64,000 nucleotides of DNA from JAKCDU01 sp035551615. Lineage in GTDB: Bacteria; Actinomycetota; Acidimicrobiia; Acidimicrobiales; Palsa-688. Where the stretch lies: the NCBI GenBank assembly GCA_035551615.1, contig DASZNC010000163.1, positions 6,020 to 70,019 on the forward strand. Reading direction: 5' to 3'. The notes under the pieces are model-generated. The model was not told where the DNA came from. It was given only the letters and a program-made list of their open reading frames with translations, and did no database searches. The position numbers and the translations under genes are program-made. Shown piece after piece: positions 33,670 to 42,046 of the stretch. The first letter of the stretch is position 1. Each line of letters begins with the position of its first letter.

Positions 33670-34218
33670 TTGCAAAGAGAGGTCGTGCTGACCGGCATCG
33701 GGGGCCAGGGCGTGCAATTGGCGGCCAAGACCCTCGCCATGGCTGCCACTGCGGAGGGTCGCCAGGTGATGATGAGCTCGCACTACGGCGGTGAGATGCG
33801 CGGCGGCCAGACCGAGGCATCGGTGGTCGTCTCCGACGGCCGCCTGCGACCGGTGCCCATCCTGGAGTCGGCCTGGTCGGCCTACGTGATGCATCCCCGG
33901 TACTGGCCGGGCGTGCTCGATCGGCTGCGCCCGGGCGGCGTCGCCGTCGTCAACACGTCGGTCACCGGACCGCTCGAGGCCGACGGCATCGAGGTCATCG
34001 GCGTGCCCGCCGGCGAGATCGCCAACCAGGTGGGCGCCCAGATGGCGGCTGGTTTCGTCCTGCTCGGCGCCTACGCGGCGGCCACCGGGATGGCCGGCTT
34101 GGAATCGCTGGTGGCCGCCATGAAGGAGCTGGTTCCGCCCTACCGGACCCAGCATCTGGCCGTGAACGAAGCCGCCCTGCGGGCCGGGGCGGCGGCGCCG
34201 GCCGGGATCCCCTCGTGA
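33670..34218 (+). CDS. 2-oxoacid:ferredoxin oxidoreductase gamma subunit
   Basis: 182 aa. VVLTGIGGQGVQLAAKTLAMAA is the conserved N-terminus of the gamma domain, followed by SSHYGGEMRGGQTEASVVVSD. It is one of four subunits of a CoA-dependent, ferredoxin-reducing 2-oxoacid oxidoreductase (2-oxoglutarate or 2-oxoisovalerate type). TTG at 33670 is preceded by GGGAG at good spacing and marks the start of homology. GTGA overlap couples it to the ferredoxin subunit. Confidence 0.9.
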   Translation: MQREVVLTGIGGQGVQLAAKTLAMAATAEGRQVMMSSHYGGEMRGGQTEASVVVSDGRLRPVPILESAWSAYVMHPRYWPGVLDRLRPGGVAVVNTSVTGPLEADGIEVIGVPAGEIANQVGAQMAAGFVLLGAYAAATGMAGLESLVAAMKELVPPYRTQHLAVNEAALRAGAAAPAGIPS

Positions 34219-34445
34219 CCGTCACCCGCGGCACCGTCACCATCGACATCGACCACTGCAAGGGCTGCGAGCTCTGCATCGCCGCCTGCCGCCCGGCGGT
34301 GCTGCGCATGTCGGAGGAGACCAACGAGAACGGCTACCGGTTCCCCCTGCTCGAGCCGGGCTGCACCGCCTGCCGGGCGTGCCGGGACGTGTGCCCGGAC
34401 TACTGCTTCGAGGTGTTCAAGTTCGATCGGCCGGTGACCAGCTGA
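34215..34445 (+). CDS. 2-oxoacid:ferredoxin oxidoreductase delta (2x[4Fe-4S] ferredoxin) subunit
   Basis: 76 aa with two complete four-cysteine motifs: CKGCELCIAAC plus Pro, and CTACRACRDVCP. It carries electrons from the catalytic subunits to external ferredoxin. GTG start overlaps the gamma stop (GTGA), and its own stop overlaps the alpha start by one base (TGATG). Confidence 0.92.
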   Translation: MTVTRGTVTIDIDHCKGCELCIAACRPAVLRMSEETNENGYRFPLLEPGCTACRACRDVCPDYCFEVFKFDRPVTS

Positions 34446-35524
34446 TGGTGGCCAAACTGCTCCAGGGCAGCGACGCCGTCGCCCGGGCCGCGCTCGAGGC
34501 CGGGTGCCGGTTCTTCGCCGGCTACCCGATGCTGCCGTTCACCGACCTGCTGGAGGCCATGGCCCGGCAGATGCCGGCGGTCGACGGCGTGTGTATGAAC
34601 GCAGAAACGGAGATCGAAGCGGTCAACATGACCCTCGGTGCGGGCGCCGCCGGGGCCCGGGCGGCGACCGGCAGCTGTGGGCAGGGCATCGCGCTGATGC
34701 AGGAGGCCATCGCCGAGGCCGCCCTCAATGAGGTGCCGTTCGTCGTGTTCAACATGGCTCGCGGTCAGCAGGACTACTTCCAGGCCACGAGAGGCGGGGG
34801 ATGGGGGGACTACCGCACCATCTGTCTGGCGCCCAAGGATGTGAGTGAGGCGGTCGAGCACACCCAGCTCCTGTTCCACCTGGCCGACCAGTACCGGGCG
34901 CCGGTGATGATGTACGGCGACTACCTGATCAGCCACACCTACATGAGCGTCGACATCACCCGGCGGGACTACGGCGAGCTGCCGCCCAAGGACTGGGCCC
35001 TCGACGGCTCGAAGGGCGGCACCGGACACTCGCGGCAGGTCTGGACGTGGGCCATGGGCAAGGCCAACGACCCCGGCCCCGGGCCGGATCTGCACTGGCA
35101 GCGGATCGCCGCCAAGTTCGAGGAGGTGGCGGCGGCCGAGCAGCGGTGGGAGGCCATCGACTGTGAGGACGCCGACACGGTGGTGGTGTCGTTCGGTACC
35201 TGCGGGCCGTTCGTCGAGCAGGTCGTGGCCGAGCTGCGCGAGGACGGCGTCCGGGTGGGTGCCTTCCGGCCGATCAGCCTGTGGCCGTTCCCCGAAGCGG
35301 CCCTGGCCGAGGCCTGCCGCAACGCCCGCCAGGTGCTGGTCTTCGAGGTCAACGCCGGCCAGATGATCGACGACGTGCGCCTGTCCATCGGCGGCCGCAT
35401 CCCGGTGCGCCCGCTGGGGCGGGTCAGCATCGACTTCAGCGGCATGCGCCAGGGCGAGATCCTGACGGTGGGCTGGATCCGGGACCGAGTCAAGGCCGCT
35501 ATGCAGGAGGTACCCGCCCGATGA
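34445..35524 (+). CDS. 2-oxoacid:ferredoxin oxidoreductase alpha subunit (KorA/VorB-like)
   Basis: 359 aa. LLQGSDAVARAALEAGCRFF and GYPMLPFTDLLEAMA are the usual N-terminal segments, followed by MNAETEIEAVNM, ATGSCGQGIALMQEAI and, in the C-terminal domain, FRPISLWPFPEAAL and FEVNAGQMIDDVRL. The family usually reads GNEA and GYPITPQTEI at the first two sites; here GSDA and GYPMLPFTDL, so substrate choice may differ. ATG overlaps the delta stop; ATGA couples it to beta. Confidence 0.9.
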   Translation: MVAKLLQGSDAVARAALEAGCRFFAGYPMLPFTDLLEAMARQMPAVDGVCMNAETEIEAVNMTLGAGAAGARAATGSCGQGIALMQEAIAEAALNEVPFVVFNMARGQQDYFQATRGGGWGDYRTICLAPKDVSEAVEHTQLLFHLADQYRAPVMMYGDYLISHTYMSVDITRRDYGELPPKDWALDGSKGGTGHSRQVWTWAMGKANDPGPGPDLHWQRIAAKFEEVAAAEQRWEAIDCEDADTVVVSFGTCGPFVEQVVAELREDGVRVGAFRPISLWPFPEAALAEACRNARQVLVFEVNAGQMIDDVRLSIGGRIPVRPLGRVSIDFSGMRQGEILTVGWIRDRVKAAMQEVPAR

Positions 35525-36273
35525 CCGATGTCGCCCAGCGGAAAGTGGCGTCCGCGCTCGCTCCCTTGCAGCTGTCGGGTGAGCACCATCTCTGTCCCGG
35601 CTGCGGCCATCCGGTCGCCTGGCGCCTGCTGCTCGAGGTCATCGCCGAGCTGGAACTCGAGAAGAAGGCCATCGGCGTGGTCGGCCACGGGTGTTACACG
35701 AACATCGTGCAGCTGGCCGACATCGACTTCCTGCAGTGCCTGCACGGCCGGGCGCCGGCCGTCGCTACCGGCGTGAAGCGGGTCCACCCCGACGCCGCCG
35801 TGTTCACGCTGCAGGGCGACGGTGATGTGGCCAGCGAGGGCCTGGCCGAGGTGCTGCACACCGCCGCTCGAGGCGAGCGGATCACCACGATCATGCTCAA
35901 CAACGGCGTCTTCGGCGACACCGGCGGCCAGATGACGGCCGCTTCGGTCGTCGGTCAGCGGACCAAGACCAGCCTGGAGGGCCGCGACGCCGAGGCCCAC
36001 GGTTACCCGGTCCCGGTCGCCGATCTGGTCGCCTCGCTGGCGGGGGCGGCCTATGTGGCCCGGGGTGCGGTCAACAACGCCGGCTCGATCGCCAAGACGA
36101 AGCGCTACATCAAGCGGGCCTTCGAGGCCGCCGTCGCCGGCGAGGGCTTCACCTTCGTCGAGGTGCTGACCATGTGCCCTACGGGTTGGTTCCTGCCGAC
36201 CGCCGACGGGCCGGACTACCTGGAGGGGACCTTCGAGAAGACCTACCCGCTGGGTGCGCTCAAGGGTCGGTAG
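35521..36273 (+). CDS. 2-oxoacid:ferredoxin oxidoreductase beta (ThDP) subunit
   Basis: 250 aa. LCPGCGHPVAWRLLLE holds two of the cluster cysteines and VVGHGCYTNI another conserved Cys. TLQGDGDVASEGL through LNNGVFGDTGGQM is the ThDP/Mg motif (GDG...NN). CPTGWFLP near the C-terminus is also conserved. Last gene of the four-gene overlapping operon; its 3' end overlaps the convergent MarR gene by 14 bp. Confidence 0.92.
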   Translation: MTDVAQRKVASALAPLQLSGEHHLCPGCGHPVAWRLLLEVIAELELEKKAIGVVGHGCYTNIVQLADIDFLQCLHGRAPAVATGVKRVHPDAAVFTLQGDGDVASEGLAEVLHTAARGERITTIMLNNGVFGDTGGQMTAASVVGQRTKTSLEGRDAEAHGYPVPVADLVASLAGAAYVARGAVNNAGSIAKTKRYIKRAFEAAVAGEGFTFVEVLTMCPTGWFLPTADGPDYLEGTFEKTYPLGALKGR

Positions 36274-36733
36274 TCTCGGCCAGCGGCCGGTACGGCTCCT
36301 GCTGGACGTCGCGGACCAGCCGGCCGAGCAGCCCGGCCAACTGGCCGACATCCTCATCCGGCCACGAGGCGAGGGTCCGGCGTACCTGGTCCCAGATCAC
36401 GTCGCGGACTCGCCGGAAGGCGCCCAACCCGGCGTCGGTGGCCTCCACGGTGCTGACCCGCCCGTCCTCGGGGCTACGGGCCCGGCTGACCAGGCCGGAG
36501 TCCTCCAACTGCCGCAGCAGCCGGGTCACCACCGCCGGATCGAGATCCAGGCGGTGGGCCAGCTGACCGGGCGTCGTCTGGCCGGCTTCGACGGTGCGCT
36601 CCAGCACCCGCAGGGCTTGCGGGGAAAGGGACACGCCGGCCGCCGCACTCTGCTGTTGATGGATGCGCCGACTGCCGCCCAGCCGGAACAGGGTCTGGAT
36701 GGCCGCCGTGACCTCGTCGGTGGACCCTGCCAT
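36260..36733 (-). CDS. MarR-family transcriptional regulator
   Basis: 157 aa. A winged helix-turn-helix spans about residues 35-105: LSPQALRVLERTVEAGQTTP, then LAHRLDLDPAVVTRLLRQLEDSGLVSRARSPEDGR (split here by the turn), with the MarR-type wing DGRVSTVEAT. ATG at 36733 is in the perfect palindrome CCATGCATGG (36730-36739). It is divergent from the SDR gene with 32 bp between starts, so it may control that gene and itself. Confidence 0.88.
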   Translation of the reverse strand: MAGSTDEVTAAIQTLFRLGGSRRIHQQQSAAAGVSLSPQALRVLERTVEAGQTTPGQLAHRLDLDPAVVTRLLRQLEDSGLVSRARSPEDGRVSTVEATDAGLGAFRRVRDVIWDQVRRTLASWPDEDVGQLAGLLGRLVRDVQQEPYRPLAETTDP

Positions 36734-36765
36734 GCATGGAGCGTACTGATACCGTCCTCGGCACT

Positions 36766-37572
36766 ATGGGACGGCTCGAAGGCAAGGTCGCGTTCATCTC
36801 CGGGGCGGCAAGGGGGCAGGGCCGCTCGCACGCGGTGCGGCTGGCGTCGGAGGGGGCCGACATCGTCGCCATCGATGTCTGCGAGCAGTTGGTCAAAGGG
36901 TATCCCGGTGCCACCGAAGCCGATCTCGACGAGACCGTCCGGATGGTGGAGGAGACGGGCCGCTCGATCATGGCCGTGAAGGCCGATGTGCGCGACTTCG
37001 ACCAGGTGAGCCAGGCGGTGACGCAGGGCTGGGAACGGTTCGGCCGGCTCGACTTCGTCGTGGCCAACGCCGGCATCTTCCGGTTCGGCCGGCTCTGGGA
37101 GATCGACCTGGACCAGTGGAACGACGTCATCAACGTCAACCTGACCGGCGTCTTCCACACCCTCAAGGCCACTGTGCCGGGGATCATCGAGCAGGGCCAG
37201 GGGGGGTCGATCGTCCTCATTAGTTCGGTGGCCGGGCTCAAGGGCACCCCTTTCACCGCCGCCTACACAGCGGCCAAGCACGGCGTGACCGGTTTGTGCC
37301 GGACGCTGGCCAATGAACTGGGCGAGTTCAAGATCCGGGTCAACTCGATCCACCCGGCGTCGGTGCCGACCCCGATGATCAGCGACCCGGCGCTGTTCGA
37401 ACTGATCCTCGAGCACTCCGAGACGTTGGCGCCGATCTACATGAACACCCTGCCCTATATGGACATGCCCCCGGATTCGGTATCGAACATGGTCCTGTAC
37501 CTGTGCTCGGAGGAGAGCAAGTACATGACCGGGGCGCAGATTCCGATCGACTTCGGGACGCTCAACCGGTAG
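36766..37572 (+). CDS. Mycofactocin-coupled SDR family oxidoreductase
   Basis: 268 aa short-chain dehydrogenase. MGRLEGKVAFISGAARGQGR contains the nucleotide-binding GxxxGxG, NAGIFRFGRL the NAG motif, and YTAAKHGVTGL the catalytic Tyr-x3-Lys. The insert VDVCEQLVKGYPGA-like region after the second strand and the ending GAQIPIDFGTL are typical of the subfamily that uses non-exchangeable NAD re-oxidised by mycofactocin. An upstream in-frame ATG (36736) is rejected because family proteins begin MGRLEGKV. Mycofactocin genes are not in the window. Confidence 0.87.
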   Translation: MGRLEGKVAFISGAARGQGRSHAVRLASEGADIVAIDVCEQLVKGYPGATEADLDETVRMVEETGRSIMAVKADVRDFDQVSQAVTQGWERFGRLDFVVANAGIFRFGRLWEIDLDQWNDVINVNLTGVFHTLKATVPGIIEQGQGGSIVLISSVAGLKGTPFTAAYTAAKHGVTGLCRTLANELGEFKIRVNSIHPASVPTPMISDPALFELILEHSETLAPIYMNTLPYMDMPPDSVSNMVLYLCSEESKYMTGAQIPIDFGTLNR

Positions 37573-37613
37573 CCGGGCAGGTACCGGCGCACCCGGCGTC
37601 GTACTGGATCCGT

Positions 37614-38849
37614 GTGCGCCGACTTCCCGCATTCTTCGCCGCCGCGTCCGTCCTCGTGCTCCTGGCTTGCTCCGGACCGGCCAAGGCGGCCGACAACCAC
37701 CCGAATGCGACCGCACCTGCGGACCGGACGGCCCTGACCGGGGCCGCGCCGCGGACGACCGCAACCACGGCGTCGCTGCCCGCCGTTCAGCACGTGTTCG
37801 TGATCGTGCTGGAGAACGAAGGCTACGCCGCGACCTTCCAGAATCCGAGCGCCGATCCCTACCTGGCCCGGACGCTGCCCGCCCAGGGTGCCCTTCTGAC
37901 CAACTACTACGGCACCGGCCACGAGAGCAACGACAACTACATCGCCATGATCTCCGGGCAGGCGCCCAACCTGCAGACCTCGTCCGACTGCCAGATCTAC
38001 AGTCAGTTCATCGGCATCGGCATCGGCACCGCCGCCGGCGGGCAGGCCATAGGGACCGGGTGCGTCTATCCGTCGACCGTGTCGACCGTCGCCAACCAGC
38101 TCACCGCCAAGGGCCTCAGCTGGAAGGGCTACATGGAGGACATGGGGAATGTGGCCGGCCGGGAAGCTCCCGTCTGCGGCCACCCGGCGCTCGACGCCCA
38201 GGACAAGACGCAGTCGGCGGTCGCCGGCGACGGCTACGCCACCCGCCACGACCCGTTCGTCTACTTCTCGTCGATCACAGATAGCCCGGCGTACTGCGAT
38301 GCGCATGTCGTACCCCTCGGTTCCGACACCGGCGCCCTGCCGGCCGGCACCCCGCCCGGTACCACCGGGCTGGCCGCCGACCTGGCGAGCGCGTCCACCA
38401 CGCCCAACCTCTCCTTCATCACCCCCAACCTGTGCGACGACGGCCACGACTACCCGTGCACCAACCAGAAGTCGGGGGCCAGTGCTCTGGCCGACATCGA
38501 CACGTTCCTCCAGATCTGGGTCCCGAAGATCACCTCGTCACCCGCGTTCACCCAGAACGGGATGCTGATCATCACCTTCGACGAGTCCGATGGCCCCCAG
38601 AGTGACTCGACGGCGTGCTGCAACGAGCGGCCCGGGCCGAGCGACCCACTGCCCGGGCTGACCGGGTCGGGGGGCGGTCGGGTCGGCGCCGTGGTGATGT
38701 CCCCGTGGACCGAGGGGGGCACCGTGGACAGCGTCGCGTACAACCACTACTCGTTGCTGGCTTCGATCGAAAACCTGTTCGGCCTGTCCCGGCTGGGGTA
38801 CGCGGCCACCGTCCCGAGCACGTTCGGGGCCGACGTCTTCAACCGGTAG
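37614..38849 (+). CDS. Secreted phosphoesterase family protein (PF04185, phospholipase C/acid phosphatase-like)
   Basis: 411 aa, GTG start. Signal peptide with a lipobox-like LLAC (Cys about residue 19), so possibly a lipoprotein. The catalytic fold begins VFVIVLENEGYAATF and continues NYYGTGHESNDNYIAMISGQ (metal/nucleophile region), FITPNLCDDGHDYPC and IITFDESD, as in alkaline-phosphatase-superfamily phosphoesterases that cleave phospholipids or phosphomonoesters. No neighbouring phosphate genes. Substrate unresolved. Confidence 0.85.
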   Translation: MRRLPAFFAAASVLVLLACSGPAKAADNHPNATAPADRTALTGAAPRTTATTASLPAVQHVFVIVLENEGYAATFQNPSADPYLARTLPAQGALLTNYYGTGHESNDNYIAMISGQAPNLQTSSDCQIYSQFIGIGIGTAAGGQAIGTGCVYPSTVSTVANQLTAKGLSWKGYMEDMGNVAGREAPVCGHPALDAQDKTQSAVAGDGYATRHDPFVYFSSITDSPAYCDAHVVPLGSDTGALPAGTPPGTTGLAADLASASTTPNLSFITPNLCDDGHDYPCTNQKSGASALADIDTFLQIWVPKITSSPAFTQNGMLIITFDESDGPQSDSTACCNERPGPSDPLPGLTGSGGGRVGAVVMSPWTEGGTVDSVAYNHYSLLASIENLFGLSRLGYAATVPSTFGADVFNR

Positions 38850-38853
38850 TAGC

Positions 38854-38859
38854 TAGGGT
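38854..38859 (+). promoter_or_regulatory. TAGGGT -10 box of the crotonase gene
   Basis: TAGGGT ends 9 nt before ATG 38869, just after the phosphoesterase stop; leaderless-type spacing. Confidence 0.4.
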
Positions 38860-38868
38860 GGCCCCTCT

Positions 38869-39708
38869 ATGGGGGACTTCCTGAAGATCGAGCGGCCGCG
38901 TCCCTACGTCACGCTGGTGACGTTGAACCGGCCCGAGCGCATGAACGCCATGGCGTTCGACGTGATGATCCCGTTCCGGGAGGCATTGGAGGAGATCAAC
39001 TACGACAACCAGACGCGTGTCGTCGTCGTCACCGGCGCCGGTCACGGGTTCTGTTCCGGTGCCGACCTGACCGACTCCGGCACGGTCCCGCACATCGACG
39101 GTCTCACCGTGCCGTCCATTTCGCTGCGGGCCATGGAACTGCTCGACGACGTGGTGCTCACCATCCGCAAGATGCACCAGCCGGTGATCGGCGCCATCAA
39201 CGGAGCCGCCATCGGCGGCGGCTTCTGCCTGTCGCTCGCCTTCGACATCCGGCTGGCATCGGAGACGGCCTACTTCCGGGCGGCCGGTATCAACAACGGG
39301 CTGTCGTCGACCGAGCTCGGCCTCAGCTACCTCCTGCCCCGGGCCATCGGATCGTCACGGGCGTTCGAGATCATGTTGACCGGGCGGGATGTGAATGCCG
39401 AGGAGGCCGGGCGCATCGGCCTGGTGTCAGAGGTGGTGCCACCCGAAGCACTCCTGGAGCGATCCTTCGATGTGGCCGACCGGATAATCGGCTGGAGCCG
39501 GGTCGGGGTCGAGGTGGCCAAGCGGGTGCTGTGGGCCGGACTGGACTCGGTCAGCCTGGAGGCGCACATGCGCCACGAGGGGATCTCCCAGCTGTACGTC
39601 CGGAACCTGACCGGGAACTTCGAGGAGATGATCCGGGCCCGCAAGGAGGGCCGCACCCCGGTCTACCTGGACGACGTCAGCCAGAAGCAGCCGCCCGGCA
39701 GGCGTTGA
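38869..39708 (+). CDS. Enoyl-CoA hydratase/isomerase (crotonase) family protein
   Basis: 279 aa. Oxyanion-hole segments GHGFCSGADL and GAAIGGGFCL are clear. As in the crotonase at 10.8 kb, the two classical hydratase glutamates are not in place (GGGFC; RAAGINNG), so the reaction may not be hydration. It is followed by LTGRDVNAEEAGRIGLVSEV. The 3' 32 bp overlap the convergent methyltransferase-APH fusion gene. Confidence 0.87.
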   Translation: MGDFLKIERPRPYVTLVTLNRPERMNAMAFDVMIPFREALEEINYDNQTRVVVVTGAGHGFCSGADLTDSGTVPHIDGLTVPSISLRAMELLDDVVLTIRKMHQPVIGAINGAAIGGGFCLSLAFDIRLASETAYFRAAGINNGLSSTELGLSYLLPRAIGSSRAFEIMLTGRDVNAEEAGRIGLVSEVVPPEALLERSFDVADRIIGWSRVGVEVAKRVLWAGLDSVSLEAHMRHEGISQLYVRNLTGNFEEMIRARKEGRTPVYLDDVSQKQPPGRR

Positions 39709-41413
39709 CCACGGCGCCGGCCCGCTTGCGGTGGGCGGCGTAGTACGAGGTGACCTGGTCGAGGCTCTGGCGGCCGGTGCAGAAGCTCCAGCCGGCCAGG
39801 ATCAGCGGCCGGCGCAGGAACGCCTGCTCCAAGGCTTCCCACTCCGCCGGAGTCAGCGTGACGTGCCGCCGGTAGGCCGCCATGGCGGCCGGCGCCCCTC
39901 GGCTGCCGGCACCCCACAGGAGGCAGCCGAAGGCGGCCAGGCGGGCCCCCTGCCCGGCGCCCCCCCAGTCGATCACCGTGAGCCGGCCGTCGGGCCCGGC
40001 GATGACGTTGTTGGCCACCAGGTCGGCGTGGACCAGCGCGTGGGGCAGCGTGGCCAGGTCGTCGGCCCCCGCCAGTTCCCGGCTGAAGGACTCGTACTTC
40101 TCGATCTGATCCGGTCCGACCCGGCCCCGGGCGGCCGCCCACAGGTGGCGGGCCGTGTCCAACTCGTCGCTCAGTGAGCCGTCGGGGACCAAGTGGTGCC
40201 AGGCGCCCCCGGGGCGGTCGGTCCCCGGCCCGGCGATGGCGTGCAGGCGGCCCAGGAGGTCGCCCAGTAGGGCGCTGGTAGTAGCACCGGCCTTCCCCCG
40301 GCGGCCGGGAGCCAGCTCCGTGACCAGGACTCCTTGTCCGTGATGGGTGGATGCCGGATCGGCCCGGGCCGGCTGTTCGGCCGGGAACCGGTGTCGGCGG
40401 AGGGTGTCGAGGAGGGCGGCGTCGGACTCCACCGCTTCCGGGGCGCGGCCGGGCGGGCCGAGGCGGGCGATCCAGTCCGGCCCCCCGTCGTGGCCGACCC
40501 GGAACACACCCAGGTCCAGTTCCTTGACGGACCGGACCTTGATCCGGTGGCGCTGTTCGAGGTGGGCGGCCAGAGTGGCGGAGCCGTTGCGATGCAGCAT
40601 GGCCTCCATGAACCGGCCCAGCCGCCCGGCCGTCGCCGGCGCCGTCGCGACCGCCCAGTTGGGGCGGAGCACGACCAGTCCGGCCCGCCGCGACGGCTCC
40701 GTCAGTGCCACCGCTGACCAGCCGCCGGCGTCGAAGAGGGCGCCGGCCTGGTCGGGGGTGACCGCCTCGGTGCGGGCCGGTTCACCCAGCCCGCTCACCA
40801 CCCCCTGGAACCGTTGGCGCCCCTCGTCGGTGGCGCCGCCGGCCGAAATCGACAGCGCCAGCCGGGTGCCCGGTCCGGCGACCGAGCGAAGTTCGCGGAG
40901 CATGGACCGGACGGTGTCCAGCCCGAGATAAACCGCCACCCCTTCGCACAGGTACTGGGTCGGCGCCTCCGGGTCGAGGCCGGCGTCGGTCAGGGCCCGG
41001 CCCAGTCCGGGATCGTGGAGGTCGGCGACGACGAACGTCAGCCCGGCGGAGGACAGGCCCAGGCGGGCCAGACGCGCCTGTTTGTCCGCCGATGTGGCCG
41101 GGTGATCGACCTCGAACCACCGCACCCCCGGCGCCGCGTAGCGAAGGGCGCGGCCGTCGTAGCCGGCGCCGACCGAGACCAGTTGGTTGACCCCCCGGTC
41201 GATGGCATTGACGACCACGCGATCGAAGAAGGCGGTGCGGGCCCGCAGGTACCGGGCCATCGACTCGGACCCGGCGGAGCCGGGCGGACCGGCCACATCC
41301 CGGGCCAGTCGGTCGTCGGCGCTGGGGTCCCCGTAGGCGGCAGCCAGGCGGTCGAACTCCAGCCGGTAGGCCGCGACCCGCTGCGCCGTCGCCGACGGCC
41401 GGCCCTCGATCAT
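39677..41413 (-). CDS. Fusion of SAM-dependent methyltransferase (TIGR00027/LCM-like) and aminoglycoside-phosphotransferase-like kinase
   Basis: 578 aa. Residues about 1-275 are a leucine carboxyl methyltransferase-like domain: SVGAGYDGRALRYA is the SAM-binding loop, RWFEVDHPATSADKQARL and CEGVAVYLGLDTVRSML follow. Residues about 290-575 are an APH/choline-kinase-like domain with LVHADLVANNVI (catalytic HxDxxxxN, near residue 460) and LTVIDWGGAG (metal Asp). Both active sites look intact. Fusion of the two is unusual; a modified small molecule may be methylated and phosphorylated by one protein. ATG 41413 begins the methyltransferase homology; an in-frame start at 41503 is possible. Confidence 0.85.
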   Translation of the reverse strand: MIEGRPSATAQRVAAYRLEFDRLAAAYGDPSADDRLARDVAGPPGSAGSESMARYLRARTAFFDRVVVNAIDRGVNQLVSVGAGYDGRALRYAAPGVRWFEVDHPATSADKQARLARLGLSSAGLTFVVADLHDPGLGRALTDAGLDPEAPTQYLCEGVAVYLGLDTVRSMLRELRSVAGPGTRLALSISAGGATDEGRQRFQGVVSGLGEPARTEAVTPDQAGALFDAGGWSAVALTEPSRRAGLVVLRPNWAVATAPATAGRLGRFMEAMLHRNGSATLAAHLEQRHRIKVRSVKELDLGVFRVGHDGGPDWIARLGPPGRAPEAVESDAALLDTLRRHRFPAEQPARADPASTHHGQGVLVTELAPGRRGKAGATTSALLGDLLGRLHAIAGPGTDRPGGAWHHLVPDGSLSDELDTARHLWAAARGRVGPDQIEKYESFSRELAGADDLATLPHALVHADLVANNVIAGPDGRLTVIDWGGAGQGARLAAFGCLLWGAGSRGAPAAMAAYRRHVTLTPAEWEALEQAFLRRPLILAGWSFCTGRQSLDQVTSYYAAHRKRAGAVVNACRAAASG

Positions 41414-41525
41414 CGTGCTGCGCCCCAGGTACCTCGGCCCGGGCACCGGGCCGGCCCACACGTGAGCCGCCACGGGGGCCAGGCCGGCTCCGGTGTGAGA
41501 CAAACGGAAAGTGAGCGAAAAAACG

Positions 41526-42026
41526 TCATAATGACGGTGGACTGCTCACAATGGCGGACGTTCCTTGGAGCCGTTCCCGCCCGGGCCAGGAGGAGAGGGC
41601 GCTGAGCACGTCGCGGGCGTGGGCGACGGACCGGGCCCCTACTTCGACAGCGATATCGGCCTCGATGGCGTCGACCGTATTGCGCACCACCTCGGCCGCC
41701 GCCGAACCTCGTGGCGTCAAGGTGATGAGCAGCCGGCGCCGGTCGTCAGGATCGATATCCCTCTGCAGGTACCCCCGGCCGGCCAGGGTATCGACCAGCT
41801 GGCCGGCCGCCTGCTTGGACACCCCGAGGGCACCGATGATGTCCGCCATCTGGGCGCTCTGGCCCAGCGCCACCACCACGTAGCTGCCCTGGGCCGGCAT
41901 GTCGTCGCAACCGGCGTCGGCCAGCGCGTCGCGTACGGCGACGCGGAACGTCTGGCGGGCGGCCCGGAGCAACCCGGGAAGCGATCTCTGGGATGGGGCG
42001 TTTTCGTCTAGTACCAAGACAGTCAA
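41526..42026 (-). CDS. MarR-family transcriptional regulator
   Basis: 166 aa. Winged helix: QMADIIGALGVSKQAAGQLV is the recognition region, DTLAGRGYLQRDIDPDDRRR the wing, with ITLTPRGSAAAEVV after it. The start is unclear (TTG at 42026 or TTG at 42017). It is divergent from the DMF-ase-like gene with about 20 bp between starts, and an inverted repeat covers that interval, so autoregulation and control of the divergent gene are likely. Confidence 0.85.
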   Translation of the reverse strand: MTVLVLDENAPSQRSLPGLLRAARQTFRVAVRDALADAGCDDMPAQGSYVVVALGQSAQMADIIGALGVSKQAAGQLVDTLAGRGYLQRDIDPDDRRRLLITLTPRGSAAAEVVRNTVDAIEADIAVEVGARSVAHARDVLSALSSWPGRERLQGTSAIVSSPPSL

Positions 42027-42038
42027 CCTACCGTACTA
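42009..42038. promoter_or_regulatory. Inverted repeat TAGTAC-N18-GTACTA over the MarR start and divergent promoter
   Basis: Perfect 6-bp arms at 42009-42014 and 42033-42038, 24 bp apart centre to centre. TACGGT on the minus strand overlaps the second arm. It could be a pair of MarR half-sites. Confidence 0.3.
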
Positions 42039-42046
42039 ATCAGCGG

